Shown in pieces: positions 26,257-35,608 of a DNA stretch of 42,780 bases. Made by a program: the position numbers and the translations under genes. Every line of letters begins with the position of its first letter. Positions within the stretch are counted from its first letter, which is position 1. The notes under the pieces were generated by a model, which did no database searches, had not been told where the DNA came from, and saw only the letters and a program-made list of their open reading frames with translations. Origin of the DNA: an uncultured Prevotella sp. (GTDB taxonomy: Bacteria > Bacteroidota > Bacteroidia > Bacteroidales > Bacteroidaceae); assembly GCA_900315955.1 (NCBI GenBank), contig ONBC01000010.1:1-42780 (forward strand). Direction: 5' to 3'.

Positions 26257-28764
26257 TTATGCTTCTTTCTTCTTTTTCCACTCCATATACACACCGAGGA
26301 CGATAAGAATAAAGAGGAGTGCGTAAGCTATATAAGCAACGGTCTCCGTCTCCTTGATCGAAGCCGGATGGAAGTCGAGCACTACCTCGTGCTTGCCCGG
26401 CTTGATCTGCAGTGCGCGAAGAATATAGTTGACGCGCCCGAGATCAGCACTCTTACCATCGACTGTCGCTGTCCAGCCGGGATAATAGATCTCAGAGAAG
26501 ACGAGTACGCCTCCTTTGTCCGACTGCGCCTCGTAGACGAGATGGTTGGGCTCGTAGCTTTTCAGGGTGACCATCGACTGTCCGTCCTGCGTCACAGCCT
26601 TTCCGAGCTGTTGCTCAAACTTCTTGTCAGCCACAGCTTCATGCTTGAGATTGATCTTTCCCACTTTGTCTATCTCCTCATTGGCGTTGTCGACATAGTA
26701 GAGCTTGTCAACATACCACGCGTTGCCGTTGACATACGGGTTCTGCAAAGGCACGGTGCGGTTGTTCTGCAAGGGCAGGATAAAGTATTTTGCATTGAGC
26801 ATGTCGAGCACGGGGAAGATGGAGTCGCCGTTGACCTTAGTCATGTCACCGCCGGCCTGAGCGATGGCCGGCATCATCTTCTGCATCTCCGGAGCGATGT
26901 ATGCCTCGATCATCTCCTGATAACAGCGGAGCTTGGCAGCATGATAGCCACCGATGCTCTTGTGATAATATGATGTCTCGTTCTCGTTGAACGTGTTCGA
27001 AGCGAGGTTCAGTACACGGTAGTCGAGTCCTTTGTCGCGAAGGATGATCTTATCTGTCTCTGTCATCGGCTGCGGGGTGTCGCGCACGCTCGCTTCGACA
27101 AACATGCCGTCGTTGAGATAGCGCTTGTCTACCTGCCACATATCGACGAGGCAGAGCAGAGCGATGCATCCTACGGTCAATTTGGCATTGAGCTTCTTCC
27201 TATAGAACAAGAGTAGGATGATCGTGCCGATGGCTACGATGATGAAGGAACGCAGCGCGTCTGAAGAGAAGATATATTCGCGCACCGACGTAAGGTTAGC
27301 CTCCAAGCCACTGATGAACTGCGATGCCTCTGCACCCTGTTGGGCGATCTGTCCGAACTGCTGCATCTCTGCCGTTGAGATATAGTTGGGGAAGAAGAGG
27401 GTAGGCGCCAGCCAGAAGAGCAGAGAGATACCGCCTGTCAGACCGAAGGAGGTCCAGAACCATTTCTTATTCTTCTTTAGGGTGTCGGGCTCATCGACAA
27501 TCTTCTTCAGGGCCAGCATGGCGAGCAACGGTATTGTGAATTCGGCGATGACGAGAATGGAGGCAACCGTGCGGAACTTCGCATAAAGCGGAATATAATC
27601 GATGAAGAAGTTAGTGAAGCCCATGAAGTTATGTCCCCAAGAGAGCAGGATGGAGAGCACGGTAGCAGCGAGCAACGCCCATTTCATCGGACCTTTCACG
27701 ATGAACAGTCCCAGGATGAAGAGCATGAGCACGAACGCACCCACATACACAGGACCGCTCGTTCCCGGCTGCTCACCCCAATATTGTCCGATCTGCTGAT
27801 AGGCTTGCATATATTGTGGGTCTGCTTTCTCCATGGCCTTCTCGTTGTTGGCCATAGGTACACTTGCTCCACCCTTTACATTTGGCACGAGGAGGGTCCA
27901 GGTCTCATCGATACCGTAGCTCCATTGGGTGATGTAGTCGCGGTCAAGACCACTTGACGTCTGCTCAGCCGAGTTTTTCTTCACGAGCTCGCTCTTTCCG
28001 CGCATAGTCTCTTTTTGGTATTGCCAGGTATGGAAGAGGTTCGGCAAATTGATGCAGACAGCGATGACAGCCGCTGCCGCTGCCACACCGGAGGCTTTCC
28101 AGAAACGGGCCATCCAATGCTGTCGGATGGCCATGACGAGCCAAGCTATGACCATGAAGAGGATGACGAACAGATAATAATAAGTCATCTGAACATGGTT
28201 GGCGTTGATCTCAAAGGCTGTAAAGATAGCAGTGACAATGAAGCCCCATAAGTATTTACCCCGGTAGGCAAGTACAAGGCCACCAATCATCGGCGGCAGA
28301 TAAGCTAAAGCCAACACCTTCCAGATATGTCCTGCGGCAATAATGATGAGGAAATAGCTGGAAAATGCCCAAACGATAGAACCTAAAGCAGCTAAATATT
28401 GCTTAAAATCGAAGGCCCGGAGCAGAATATAAAAGCCTAAGAGATAAACAAAAAGATACCAGACATAGTCGGGAAGCCACAAATGATAGAGGCTGATGGC
28501 TTGGTTGATGATCTTGTTGCTTGAATAAGAAGGAGACGATTGATAGGTCGGCATGCCACTGAACAGCGCATTCGTCCATCGAGTTGTCTTTCCTGTCTTT
28601 TCATGATATTGCTGTGCTTCACGACCTGCACCGATGCCTGCGGAAGCATCGTGCTGGAAGAGGATACGACCTTCGAAATCAGCAGGGGAAAAGTAAGCCA
28701 CCGCTAACACGATAAATAATACCACGGCCAAGATGTCCGGCAGGCATTTCTTCAATATTTTCAT
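26257..28764 (-). CDS. YfhO family integral membrane protein
   Basis: About 835 residues from the ATG at 28764. An upstream frame extends to 28872, but it lies across the promoter and overlaps the divergent mtnN, so I reject it. A first membrane segment (CLPDILAVVLFIVLAVAYF) is followed by a short periplasmic loop and about 11 further segments, with FQHDASAGIGAGREAQQYH near the start. The C-terminal third is a periplasmic domain with a final membrane segment and a lysine-rich tail (KKKKEA). The layout fits GT-C-like YfhO proteins, thought to modify cell-wall or lipid-linked glycans, whose substrate is mostly unknown. Confidence 0.85.
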   Translation of the reverse strand: MKILKKCLPDILAVVLFIVLAVAYFSPADFEGRILFQHDASAGIGAGREAQQYHEKTGKTTRWTNALFSGMPTYQSSPSYSSNKIINQAISLYHLWLPDYVWYLFVYLLGFYILLRAFDFKQYLAALGSIVWAFSSYFLIIIAAGHIWKVLALAYLPPMIGGLVLAYRGKYLWGFIVTAIFTAFEINANHVQMTYYYLFVILFMVIAWLVMAIRQHWMARFWKASGVAAAAAVIAVCINLPNLFHTWQYQKETMRGKSELVKKNSAEQTSSGLDRDYITQWSYGIDETWTLLVPNVKGGASVPMANNEKAMEKADPQYMQAYQQIGQYWGEQPGTSGPVYVGAFVLMLFILGLFIVKGPMKWALLAATVLSILLSWGHNFMGFTNFFIDYIPLYAKFRTVASILVIAEFTIPLLAMLALKKIVDEPDTLKKNKKWFWTSFGLTGGISLLFWLAPTLFFPNYISTAEMQQFGQIAQQGAEASQFISGLEANLTSVREYIFSSDALRSFIIVAIGTIILLLFYRKKLNAKLTVGCIALLCLVDMWQVDKRYLNDGMFVEASVRDTPQPMTETDKIILRDKGLDYRVLNLASNTFNENETSYYHKSIGGYHAAKLRCYQEMIEAYIAPEMQKMMPAIAQAGGDMTKVNGDSIFPVLDMLNAKYFILPLQNNRTVPLQNPYVNGNAWYVDKLYYVDNANEEIDKVGKINLKHEAVADKKFEQQLGKAVTQDGQSMVTLKSYEPNHLVYEAQSDKGGVLVFSEIYYPGWTATVDGKSADLGRVNYILRALQIKPGKHEVVLDFHPASIKETETVAYIAYALLFILIVLGVYMEWKKKKEA

Positions 28765-28786
28765 AAGTTTTCTGTTTATTTTGGCG

Positions 28787-28794
28787 CAAAGGTA
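28787..28794 (-). promoter_or_regulatory. YfhO gene promoter, -7 box
   Basis: TACCTTTG on the minus strand, 22 bases before the YfhO ATG. Confidence 0.6.
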
Positions 28795-28806
28795 ACAATT
28801 TTTTAA

Positions 28807-28814
28807 TAACTTTG
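28807..28814 (+). promoter_or_regulatory. mtnN promoter, -7 box
   Basis: TAACTTTG, 23 bases before the mtnN GTG start; it is back to back with the YfhO promoter. Confidence 0.65.
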
Positions 28815-28837
28815 CATACAAATAGAAGTTTATTGTT

Positions 28838-29530
28838 GTGAAAAAATTAGGAATCATAGTTGCAATGGACAAAGAGCTCGCTCAGCTTCGTTCATTGCTT
28901 GACAATGCTACGACAGAACGCCGCAATCATAAGGATTTTGTTGTTGGTACTATAGGCAACCATGAAGTTGTGCTTCAGCAGTGTGGTATCGGAAAAGTAA
29001 ACTCAGCTATCGGTACCGTCGAGATGATTGACCATTATCATCCCAATGTCGTTATCTCTACCGGTTGTGCAGGAGGCGCTGATACCGATCTCAACCCATT
29101 GGACGTGGTTGTGGCTTCAGAATGTGTCTATCATGATGCGTATTGTGGCGACAATGCGAGTTTCGGACAGATCATAGGCATGCCGCCGCGTTTTAAGGCC
29201 AACGCTGAGCTCGTAAAGACGGCCTTAAACGTGAAGATGCCGGAAGGACAAAAGATCAAGAAGGGGCTTACTGTGAGCGGCGACTGGTTTGTTGATTCCC
29301 GGCAGAAGATGCAGGATATCCTTGACCATTTTCCGCAGGCTATGGCTGTGGACATGGAGAGTTGCTCGATTGCCCAGACATGTTTTATCTATAAGACTCC
29401 GTTCATATCCTTCCGCGTCATCAGCGATGTGCCATTGAAAGACTCGAAGGCTTCGCAATACTTTGACTTCTGGAACCGGGCTGCGGAAAATAGCTTTGAA
29501 GTGACACGTGCGTTTATTAATTTGATATAA
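28838..29530 (+). CDS. mtnN: 5'-methylthioadenosine/S-adenosylhomocysteine nucleosidase
   Basis: A 230-residue nucleosidase that cleaves MTA to methylthioribose and SAH to S-ribosylhomocysteine. The start is GTG at 28838, chosen because KKLGIIVAMDKEL is the usual N-terminus; the later ATG (28865) would delete it. Glu13 in AMDKEL and the VDMES motif with its Glu are the family's ligand residues; VISTGCAGG and SDVPLKDS complete the pattern. It is followed 14 bases later by luxS, so SAH breakdown and AI-2 formation are encoded in sequence. Confidence 0.94.
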   Translation: MKKLGIIVAMDKELAQLRSLLDNATTERRNHKDFVVGTIGNHEVVLQQCGIGKVNSAIGTVEMIDHYHPNVVISTGCAGGADTDLNPLDVVVASECVYHDAYCGDNASFGQIIGMPPRFKANAELVKTALNVKMPEGQKIKKGLTVSGDWFVDSRQKMQDILDHFPQAMAVDMESCSIAQTCFIYKTPFISFRVISDVPLKDSKASQYFDFWNRAAENSFEVTRAFINLI

Positions 29531-29544
29531 ACAGATCATTGATT

Positions 29545-30027
29545 ATGAATAAGATTCCATCATTTACCATCAACCACGAGAAACTTCTTCGTGGAATTTA
29601 CGTTTCCCGGAAAGATGAGGTTGGCGGCGAAACCATTACAACTTTCGATATCCGCATGAAGGAGCCTAACCGTGAACCTGTTGTACATCCGGGAGCCCTC
29701 CATACCATAGAGCATCTTGCTGCGACATTCCTCAGAAACGACGCTGCATGGAAGGACCGCGTCATCTATTGGGGACCGATGGGGTGCCTGACAGGCAATT
29801 ATCTTTTGCTCCGTGGCGACCTCGAACCTCAGGATATCGCAGAACTCATGCGTCGCACGTTCAAGTTCATTGCCGATTACGAAGGCGAGGTTCCAGGGGC
29901 CGCACCGTGCGACTGTGGCAATTACCTGCTTCATGACCTGCCGATGGCGAAATGGGAAGCAAAAAAGTTTCTGACAGAGGTTTTAGAGAACTTGAAGCCA
30001 GAGAACATGCAGTATCCGAGCAAATAG
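29545..30027 (+). CDS. luxS: S-ribosylhomocysteine lyase (AI-2 synthase)
   Basis: A 160-residue Fe2+/Zn2+ enzyme converting S-ribosylhomocysteine to homocysteine and the AI-2 precursor DPD. The HTIEH motif (53-57) supplies His53, Glu56 and His57. Cys81 in GPMGCLTGNY is the catalytic cysteine position, and Cys124 in CDCGNY the third metal ligand. The start is ATG 29545, although a TTG six bases upstream is in frame. It directly follows mtnN, giving the complete recycling step from SAH. Confidence 0.95.
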   Translation: MNKIPSFTINHEKLLRGIYVSRKDEVGGETITTFDIRMKEPNREPVVHPGALHTIEHLAATFLRNDAAWKDRVIYWGPMGCLTGNYLLLRGDLEPQDIAELMRRTFKFIADYEGEVPGAAPCDCGNYLLHDLPMAKWEAKKFLTEVLENLKPENMQYPSK

Positions 30028-30073
30028 GAAACTCGGACATCAATAAAGGTATCTAAGAATATTGACTAAGAAA

Positions 30074-30784
30074 ATGGCACGTTTTAACAGAATTCTGCTC
30101 AAGCTCTCCGGTGAGAGTCTGATGGGCAAACAAGGTTTCGGTATTGATCCCCAGCGGTTGGCAGACTATGCTGCTCAGATCAAGGAGATCCACGACATGG
30201 GTGTGCAGATTGGTATTGTCATTGGTGGTGGTAACATTTTCCGCGGGCTCAGTGGTTCGCAGAAAGGTTTCGACCGCGTGAAAGGTGACCAGATGGGTAT
30301 GTGTGCTACTGTCATCAACTCACTGGCTTTGAGCTCTGCCTTAGGGGCTATCGGCGTGAGGAACAAAGTGATGACGGCTATCCGAATGGAGCCTATTGGC
30401 GAGTTTTATAATAAGTGGAAAGCGATCGAAGCCTTGGAGTCGGGCTATATCTGCATCTTCTCGGCAGGTACCGGCAATCCTTATTTCACCACGGATACGG
30501 GTTCGTCGCTCCGTGGTATCGAGATTGAGGCCGACGTGATGCTGAAAGGAACGCGTGTGGATGGTGTCTATACCGCCGACCCCGAGAAAGATCCTACAGC
30601 GAAGAAGTTTAAGGAGATCTCTTATCATGAGGTTCTCGAGCGTGGTCTGAAGGTCATGGATCTCACCGCTATCTGCATGTGTCAGGACAACCACCTGCCT
30701 ATCTATGTGTTCAACATGGATGTGGTAGGCAACCTCAAAAAGGTGATTGACGGAGAAGAGATAGGAACCTTGGTGAAACCTTAA
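30074..30784 (+). CDS. pyrH: UMP kinase
   Basis: A 236-residue hexameric kinase of the amino-acid-kinase fold that makes UDP from UMP. It opens FNRILLKLSGESLMG and has GIVIGGGNIFRG and SGYICIFSAGTGNPYFTTDTG (UMP and ATP site). The C-terminal part contains LKGTRVDGVYTADPEKDP and ICMCQDNHLPIYVFNMD. The start is ATG at 30074; an in-frame TTG four codons upstream is also open. It follows luxS by 46 bases and may be transcribed with it. Confidence 0.95.
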   Translation: MARFNRILLKLSGESLMGKQGFGIDPQRLADYAAQIKEIHDMGVQIGIVIGGGNIFRGLSGSQKGFDRVKGDQMGMCATVINSLALSSALGAIGVRNKVMTAIRMEPIGEFYNKWKAIEALESGYICIFSAGTGNPYFTTDTGSSLRGIEIEADVMLKGTRVDGVYTADPEKDPTAKKFKEISYHEVLERGLKVMDLTAICMCQDNHLPIYVFNMDVVGNLKKVIDGEEIGTLVKP

Positions 30785-30830
30785 CTCCTATCTCTTAACT
30801 CTTAACTCCTATCTTCTAACTCCTAACTCC
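30782..30830. repeat. TAACTCCTA pyrimidine-rich tandem repeat between pyrH and hisC
   Basis: Variants of TAACTCCTA occur about five times in a row, filling the gap between the convergent pyrH and hisC stops and including the hisC stop. All variants lack G on the plus strand. Slippage-made repeat; no hairpin or coding sense seen. Confidence 0.75.
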
Positions 30831-31854
30831 TCAGGGCGCTCATCAGCTCTGCGTTCTCTGTCTTCGTGCCGATGGTGACACGGAGACAGTCTTTGCAGAG
30901 GGTGACACGGGTGCGGTTGCGCACGATGATACCTTTCTCGACAAGATAGTTGTAGATGCCTTGTGCATCTGTCATCTTTGCCAGGAAGAAGTTGGCGTCC
31001 GTGGGATAGACTTCCATGCAAGAAGGCAACTCACGGAACGCTTGTATCATGTGCTTGCGCTCAGAGAGGATAAGGCTCACCCATTTCGTCACTGCCTCCG
31101 TATTGTTCAGTTCTTCCAACGCCTGACGCTGTGTGAGGAGATTGACGTTGTACGGATATTTCACCTTATTGAACAGTTGGATAATCTCTTTGCTGGCAAA
31201 CGCCATGCCGAGACGGATGGCAGCGCAGCCCCATGCCTTACTCATCGTGTTGAGTACGATGATGTTCGGGAACTCAGCGAGGCGTTTGCGGAAGACGGGG
31301 ACCGTAGAGAAATCGCTGTACGCCTCGTCAACGACAACGATACCTCCGAACCCCCTCAGCACTTTCTCTATCTCCTCCACACTCAGGTTGTTGCCCGTGG
31401 GATTGTTGGGAGAGCAAAGCCAGATAGCTTTTGTGTTGTCATCACAAGCCGCGAGGAGCTTGTTCGCATCCATCTCATAATGCTCATCGAGCAGCACGGG
31501 GCGATACGCCACATCATTGATATCAGCACAAACCTTGTACATGCCGTAAGTCGGTTCGATGGCTACGACATTGTCTATCTCCGGTCGGCAGAAGACACGG
31601 TACACGAGGTCTATGGCCTCATCGGAGCCATTGCCCAAGAAGATGCACTCCGCAGGGACCCGCTTGATCGTAGACAGCCGTGCCTTGACCTCGGTTTGCA
31701 GCGGGTCGGGGTAACGGTTGTAGGGCGCGTTGTAAGGGTTCTCGTTGGCATCGAGGAAGACGTGCGCCTCGTGTCCGCTGTATTCGTTGCGTGCGGAACT
31801 GTAAGGTGCTAACTGCCATATGTTGGGTCTGACTAAATCTTTGAGCTGCTTCAT
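30823..31854 (-). CDS. hisC: Histidinol-phosphate aminotransferase
   Basis: A 343-residue PLP enzyme converting imidazole-acetol phosphate to histidinol phosphate. [20 protein letters not shown] (PLP Asp) and [15 protein letters not shown] (Schiff-base Lys) are in the usual order, and the ...RVTIGT... region near the C-terminus binds substrate phosphate. It is third in the hisG-hisD-hisC block, 82 bases after hisD, with a hairpin in between. The next his genes (hisB and so on) are not in the window. Confidence 0.94.
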   Translation of the reverse strand: MKQLKDLVRPNIWQLAPYSSARNEYSGHEAHVFLDANENPYNAPYNRYPDPLQTEVKARLSTIKRVPAECIFLGNGSDEAIDLVYRVFCRPEIDNVVAIEPTYGMYKVCADINDVAYRPVLLDEHYEMDANKLLAACDDNTKAIWLCSPNNPTGNNLSVEEIEKVLRGFGGIVVVDEAYSDFSTVPVFRKRLAEFPNIIVLNTMSKAWGCAAIRLGMAFASKEIIQLFNKVKYPYNVNLLTQRQALEELNNTEAVTKWVSLILSERKHMIQAFRELPSCMEVYPTDANFFLAKMTDAQGIYNYLVEKGIIVRNRTRVTLCKDCLRVTIGTKTENAELMSALRS

Positions 31855-31906
31855 TGTCTTTGATAGGGAAGGAATTAATTGTATGTGTCATTCGACCATA
31901 CAAGGT

Positions 31907-31930
31907 GCAGGAGAGCAAAAACTCTCCCGC
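31907..31930 (-). promoter_or_regulatory. Intercistronic hairpin between hisD and hisC
   Basis: A 9-bp stem (GCAGGAGAG / CTCTCCCGC, one wobble pair) with a six-base loop. No T tract follows on the minus strand, so it is more likely to affect mRNA stability than to end transcription. Confidence 0.4.
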
Positions 31931-31936
31931 AAAGTA

Positions 31937-33220
31937 TTATTTAAGGTTCTGAATTCTCAATCGCATGGCGTTGGCATGCGCTTCGAGCTGTTCGTTCTCT
32001 GCCATGCACACCACGGTGTTGCCGATGCTGCGGATGCCGTCTTCCGTAAGATGCTGGAAGGTAACCTTACGGTTGTAAGAATCGAGGTTCACACCATTGT
32101 ATGCCAAGGCATACTGATGCGTGGGGAGTGTATGGTTCGTGCCACTCGCATAGTCGCCGGCACTCTCGCAGGCCCACTGACCGAGGAACACACTGCCTGC
32201 ATTGATCACCTTAGCGGCCAACGGCTCATAGTCGGCTGTCGACAAGATGAGATGCTCGGGCGCATAGCAGTTGCTCAGCTCCATCGCCTCGTCCTTGTCG
32301 TGTACAAGCACGAGCTTCGAGTTCTCCAGGGTTTTTGCAGCAATCTCGCGGCGGGGTAGGGGCTGCAACTGTTTCTCCACCTCGGCCTTCACCTCATCAA
32401 GCATCTTCTCAGAAGTGGTGATGAGGATCACCTGTGAGTCGATGCCATGCTCTGCCTGTGAGAGCAGGTCAGCAGCCACGAACACGGGGTTGCTTGTCTC
32501 ATCTGCCACGACGCAGACCTCACTGGGTCCGGCGGGCATGTCGATGGCTACATCGTGCAGGCTCACCTGTTGCTTGGCAGCCATGACAAACTGATTGCCG
32601 GGACCAAAGATCTTATAAACTTTCGGCACCGACGCTGTGCCATACGCCATGGCACCGATAGCCTGAACACCACCAGCCTTGAAGATCTTGCTCACGCCAG
32701 CGATCTTGGCAGCTGCAAGGATGGCGGGGTTCACCTTCCCTGCTCTGTTCGGGGGCGTACAAAGAACGATCTCCTGACATCCGGCAATCTTGGCGGGGGT
32801 AGCGAGCATCAGAACGGTAGAGAAAAGAGGCGCTGTGCCACCGGGGATATAGAGTCCTACCTTTTCGATAGGGATGCTCTTCTGCCAGCAGGTAACCCCT
32901 TGGCATGTCTCAATCTTCTTACCCTCAAACTTCTGAGCCTCATGGAAGACAGCAATGTTATGATGGGCCTGTTCGAGCGAAGCCTTGAGCTCCGGAGAGA
33001 TAAGGTGCATAGCCTCTTCAATCTCTTCGGGGGTGACAGCGAGCGAACTCAGCTGCACGTGGTCGAACTTCTCCTCATAACGTTTCACGGCCGCATCGCC
33101 GTTGTCTTTGATGTCTTTCAGTACTGACGACACCGTCTCGTTGAGCTTAGAGAGGTCCATGTGCGGACGCTCAACGATCGCCTTCCATTCAGATTTTGCA
33201 GGATATTTGATGATGTTCAT
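31937..33220 (-). CDS. hisD: Histidinol dehydrogenase
   Basis: A 427-residue zinc enzyme oxidising histidinol to histidine in two NAD-dependent steps. PGGTAPLFSTVLMLATPAKIAG, KVYKIFGPGNQFV and MPAGPSEV are family motifs, and AEHGIDSQVIL contributes the zinc-binding His. The C-terminal region carries HTLPT. It starts eight bases after the hisG stop, so it is co-transcribed. Complete. Confidence 0.95.
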   Translation of the reverse strand: MNIIKYPAKSEWKAIVERPHMDLSKLNETVSSVLKDIKDNGDAAVKRYEEKFDHVQLSSLAVTPEEIEEAMHLISPELKASLEQAHHNIAVFHEAQKFEGKKIETCQGVTCWQKSIPIEKVGLYIPGGTAPLFSTVLMLATPAKIAGCQEIVLCTPPNRAGKVNPAILAAAKIAGVSKIFKAGGVQAIGAMAYGTASVPKVYKIFGPGNQFVMAAKQQVSLHDVAIDMPAGPSEVCVVADETSNPVFVAADLLSQAEHGIDSQVILITTSEKMLDEVKAEVEKQLQPLPRREIAAKTLENSKLVLVHDKDEAMELSNCYAPEHLILSTADYEPLAAKVINAGSVFLGQWACESAGDYASGTNHTLPTHQYALAYNGVNLDSYNRKVTFQHLTEDGIRSIGNTVVCMAENEQLEAHANAMRLRIQNLK

Positions 33221-33228
33221 AGTGATAA

Positions 33229-34080
33229 TTATAATATCATTTTCTCGATGGGAGTCACAAGGATACCTTGTGCACCGAGGTCCTTCAGTTTATTGATAAT
33301 CTCCCAGAACCGCTTCTCGTCGAGCACGGTGTGGATAGCGCACCAATTGGGGTCGGAGAGGGGGATGATGGTTGGACTCTTGATGCCTGGGAGCACAGCC
33401 GTGATGTCAGCGACCTTGTCTTTGGGTGCGTTCATCATGACATATTTCTTGTCCTGCGCCGAGCGCACTGCTTGGAAACGGAAAAGCATCTCATTGAGGA
33501 TATTGTGCTTCTCCTCGTTCATCTGCCAGTTGCCAATAAGCAGGGCCTCACTCTTCATGACCGTTTCCACCTCTTTAAGATTGTTGTGGATGAGCGTCGA
33601 GCCACTGCTCACAATGTCGAAGATAGCGTCTGCCAGGCCGATACCCGGACTGATCTCCACCGATCCAGTGATGACGTGGATATCCGCGTGGATGTTGTTT
33701 TTGTTTAAGAACCGACGGAGAATGCCCGGATAGCTCGTGGCAATTTTCTTGTCGTTGAACCATTCCAGTCCTGGGTATTTGATGTCCTTAGGAATGGCGA
33801 GGGAGAGGCGGCACTTCGAAAAGCCGAGGCGGTCGATGATCTGGGCATCTTCCTGACGCTCCTGAAACTCGTTCTCGCCGACGATACCGATGTCAGCCAC
33901 ACCATTGGCTACGCTCTGTGGGATATCATCGTCGCGCAGGAAAAGAACCTCCAGGGGAAAGTTGGTGCTCTCTACGAGCAGCGTGCGCTTACTGGGATTG
34001 ACCTTGATGTCTGCCTCAGCGAGGAGACTCATGCTGTCGTCATAAAGACGGCCTTTGGACTGAATGGCAATTCTTAACAT
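33229..34080 (-). CDS. hisG: ATP phosphoribosyltransferase, long form
   Basis: A 283-residue enzyme joining ATP and PRPP in the first, feedback-controlled step of histidine synthesis. LRIAIQSKGRLYDDSM is the usual N-terminus, GVADIGIVGENEF the ATP-site region and VEISPGIGLADAIFDIVSSGSTL the PRPP loop. The extra ~70 C-terminal residues form the regulatory domain of the long, HisZ-independent type. A TACTTTTG -7 box lies about 125 bases upstream, and an inverted repeat stands in the leader. Confidence 0.95.
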   Translation of the reverse strand: MLRIAIQSKGRLYDDSMSLLAEADIKVNPSKRTLLVESTNFPLEVLFLRDDDIPQSVANGVADIGIVGENEFQERQEDAQIIDRLGFSKCRLSLAIPKDIKYPGLEWFNDKKIATSYPGILRRFLNKNNIHADIHVITGSVEISPGIGLADAIFDIVSSGSTLIHNNLKEVETVMKSEALLIGNWQMNEEKHNILNEMLFRFQAVRSAQDKKYVMMNAPKDKVADITAVLPGIKSPTIIPLSDPNWCAIHTVLDEKRFWEIINKLKDLGAQGILVTPIEKMIL

Positions 34081-34149
34081 ATTATCTGATCTTGCTACGT
34101 TATCTAAATCTTACTTGATATTATACACATATTATTAATACACACCATT

Positions 34150-34176
34150 TGTACACGTTTGTAGAACACGTGTACA
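34150..34176. promoter_or_regulatory. 9-bp inverted repeat in the hisG leader
   Basis: TGTACACGT (34150-34158) and ACGTGTACA (34168-34176) are perfectly complementary across a nine-base spacer, downstream of the hisG -7 box and before its ATG. It lies 70 bases upstream of the divergent lytic transglycosylase -7 box. It may be an operator for his regulation or a leader hairpin. Confidence 0.6.
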
Positions 34177-34205
34177 TTTGATGCGTTTTTTCTTAATAAT
34201 CATTG

Positions 34206-34213
34206 CAAAAGTA
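34206..34213 (-). promoter_or_regulatory. hisG promoter, -7 box
   Basis: TACTTTTG on the minus strand, about 125 bases before hisG, leaving a leader that contains the inverted repeat. Confidence 0.5.
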
Positions 34214-34245
34214 CCCTTTTTCTCGCTAATCTCCAATAAAGTTAG

Positions 34246-34253
34246 TAATTTTG
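34246..34253 (+). promoter_or_regulatory. Lytic transglycosylase promoter, -7 box
   Basis: TAATTTTG, 14 bases before the ATG at 34268, so the leader would be very short. Confidence 0.6.
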
Positions 34254-34267
34254 TAGCAAAATTATTT

Positions 34268-35482
34268 ATGAAATTACATATTATTAGTATATTCATGCTT
34301 TTTCTCTTATTTTTCATGGGTTCGTGCAAAGAGAAGAAGCAGGTGGAGATGACTCCGTGGGGTACGCCTATGGAGAAGGATTCTATTCCCTCGGATGAGG
34401 GCAAGTTCAGTCTTGATGACATTATCACGAACGGAGAAATGATCATCGCTACCCTGTCAGGGCCGGAAACTTACTATGATTATCACGCTCACGGCATGGG
34501 ACTTCAGTATCTCTTGGTGGAGAAATATGCACAGAAGCTTGGAGTCTCTGTGCGTGTCGACGTGTGCCGTGATACTGCGGAGGTCGTTCGCAAGATCAGG
34601 ACTGGTGATGCGGATATTGCCACTTTGCAGTTGCCCGACACGGTGAAAGGCGTTGATTACACGAATGTGAAGGTAGACTCCACGAAGCATGGATGGGCCG
34701 TGAATGTAGATAACAAGGAACTGGCCCAGAGCATCAACAGCTGGTTCAAGAAAGAGATGGTGGGGCAGATGCGTCGCGAAGAGTCGTTTCTGCTCTCTAC
34801 AGCCAGTGTACGCCGCCATGTCTATGCTCCCATGCTTAACAGTACGAAGGGTATCATCTCGCGTTATGACCGCTACTTCATGATGTACGCTCCGCTGGCA
34901 CGTATCGACTGGCGTCTGATGGCTGCCCAATGCTATCAGGAGTCGACTTTCGACCCGAATGCCAAGTCGTGGGTGGGAGCGTGCGGACTGATGCAGATCA
35001 TGCCGACTACTGCCGATCACTTAGGCCTTGCCCGTGAATCACTTTATAATCCGCAGGAGAACATTGCTGCCGCAGCCAAATATATGCAGGAGCTCGGTGC
35101 CCATTTCTCAGATGTGCCGGGGGCGGAACGAGTCTGGTATCAGTTGGCAAGTTACAATGGCGGTTCCAACCATGTCCGGGATGCTATGGCCCTGGCCCGA
35201 AAGTATGGTCGTAATGCGCATCGATGGGGTGATGTGTCGGAGTTTATTCTCAACCTGTCGCAGCCGCAGTATTATAACGATCCGGTGGTGCGCTTTGGTT
35301 ATATGCGAGGGGCTGAGACGGTGGATTATGTCAGACGTATCCGTGACCGCTGGGCTCAGTACCGCGGTGTGGCGGGGGGCGGCAGAATCAGTGGCGGAGG
35401 AAGCTTCGATGGGAGCATTGGAAGCTTCGGAACATCCACTACGCCCCAGCGTGCTAAGAGGGGGTACCGATGGCATCTTTAG
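34268..35482 (+). CDS. MltF-like lytic transglycosylase lipoprotein
   Basis: A 404-residue lipoprotein from the ATG at 34268. A longer frame from 34178 lies upstream of the promoter and spoils the signal peptide. The lipobox ends at Cys20 (FFMGSC). An N-terminal solute-binding-type domain (about 55-165; MGLQYLLVEKYAQKLG, GDADIATLQ) precedes a C-terminal SLT domain with catalytic Glu225 in CYQESTF and CGLMQIMPTTADHLGL, followed by LASYNGG. This is the MltF layout, which cleaves glycan strands at 1,6-anhydro-MurNAc. A Gly/Ser-rich tail (about 370-395) is added. Complete. Confidence 0.9.
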   Translation: MKLHIISIFMLFLLFFMGSCKEKKQVEMTPWGTPMEKDSIPSDEGKFSLDDIITNGEMIIATLSGPETYYDYHAHGMGLQYLLVEKYAQKLGVSVRVDVCRDTAEVVRKIRTGDADIATLQLPDTVKGVDYTNVKVDSTKHGWAVNVDNKELAQSINSWFKKEMVGQMRREESFLLSTASVRRHVYAPMLNSTKGIISRYDRYFMMYAPLARIDWRLMAAQCYQESTFDPNAKSWVGACGLMQIMPTTADHLGLARESLYNPQENIAAAAKYMQELGAHFSDVPGAERVWYQLASYNGGSNHVRDAMALARKYGRNAHRWGDVSEFILNLSQPQYYNDPVVRFGYMRGAETVDYVRRIRDRWAQYRGVAGGGRISGGGSFDGSIGSFGTSTTPQRAKRGYRWHL

Positions 35483-35608
35483 GCACGTGCCATCCCCATT
35501 TGTAGGTATTTTGCTGATAAGATGGGCTCTTTCGCTGAAAAAGAAGGATAAAATTCCCATTTTATCGTCTTTTTTTGGTTATTTTGTACCAGTAATTATA
35601 CAAAGACG

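Noticed and set aside
34178-34267. Upstream start for the MltF-like protein
   Set aside because: It lies before the -7 box and would hide the signal peptide; ATG 34268 restores a lipobox.
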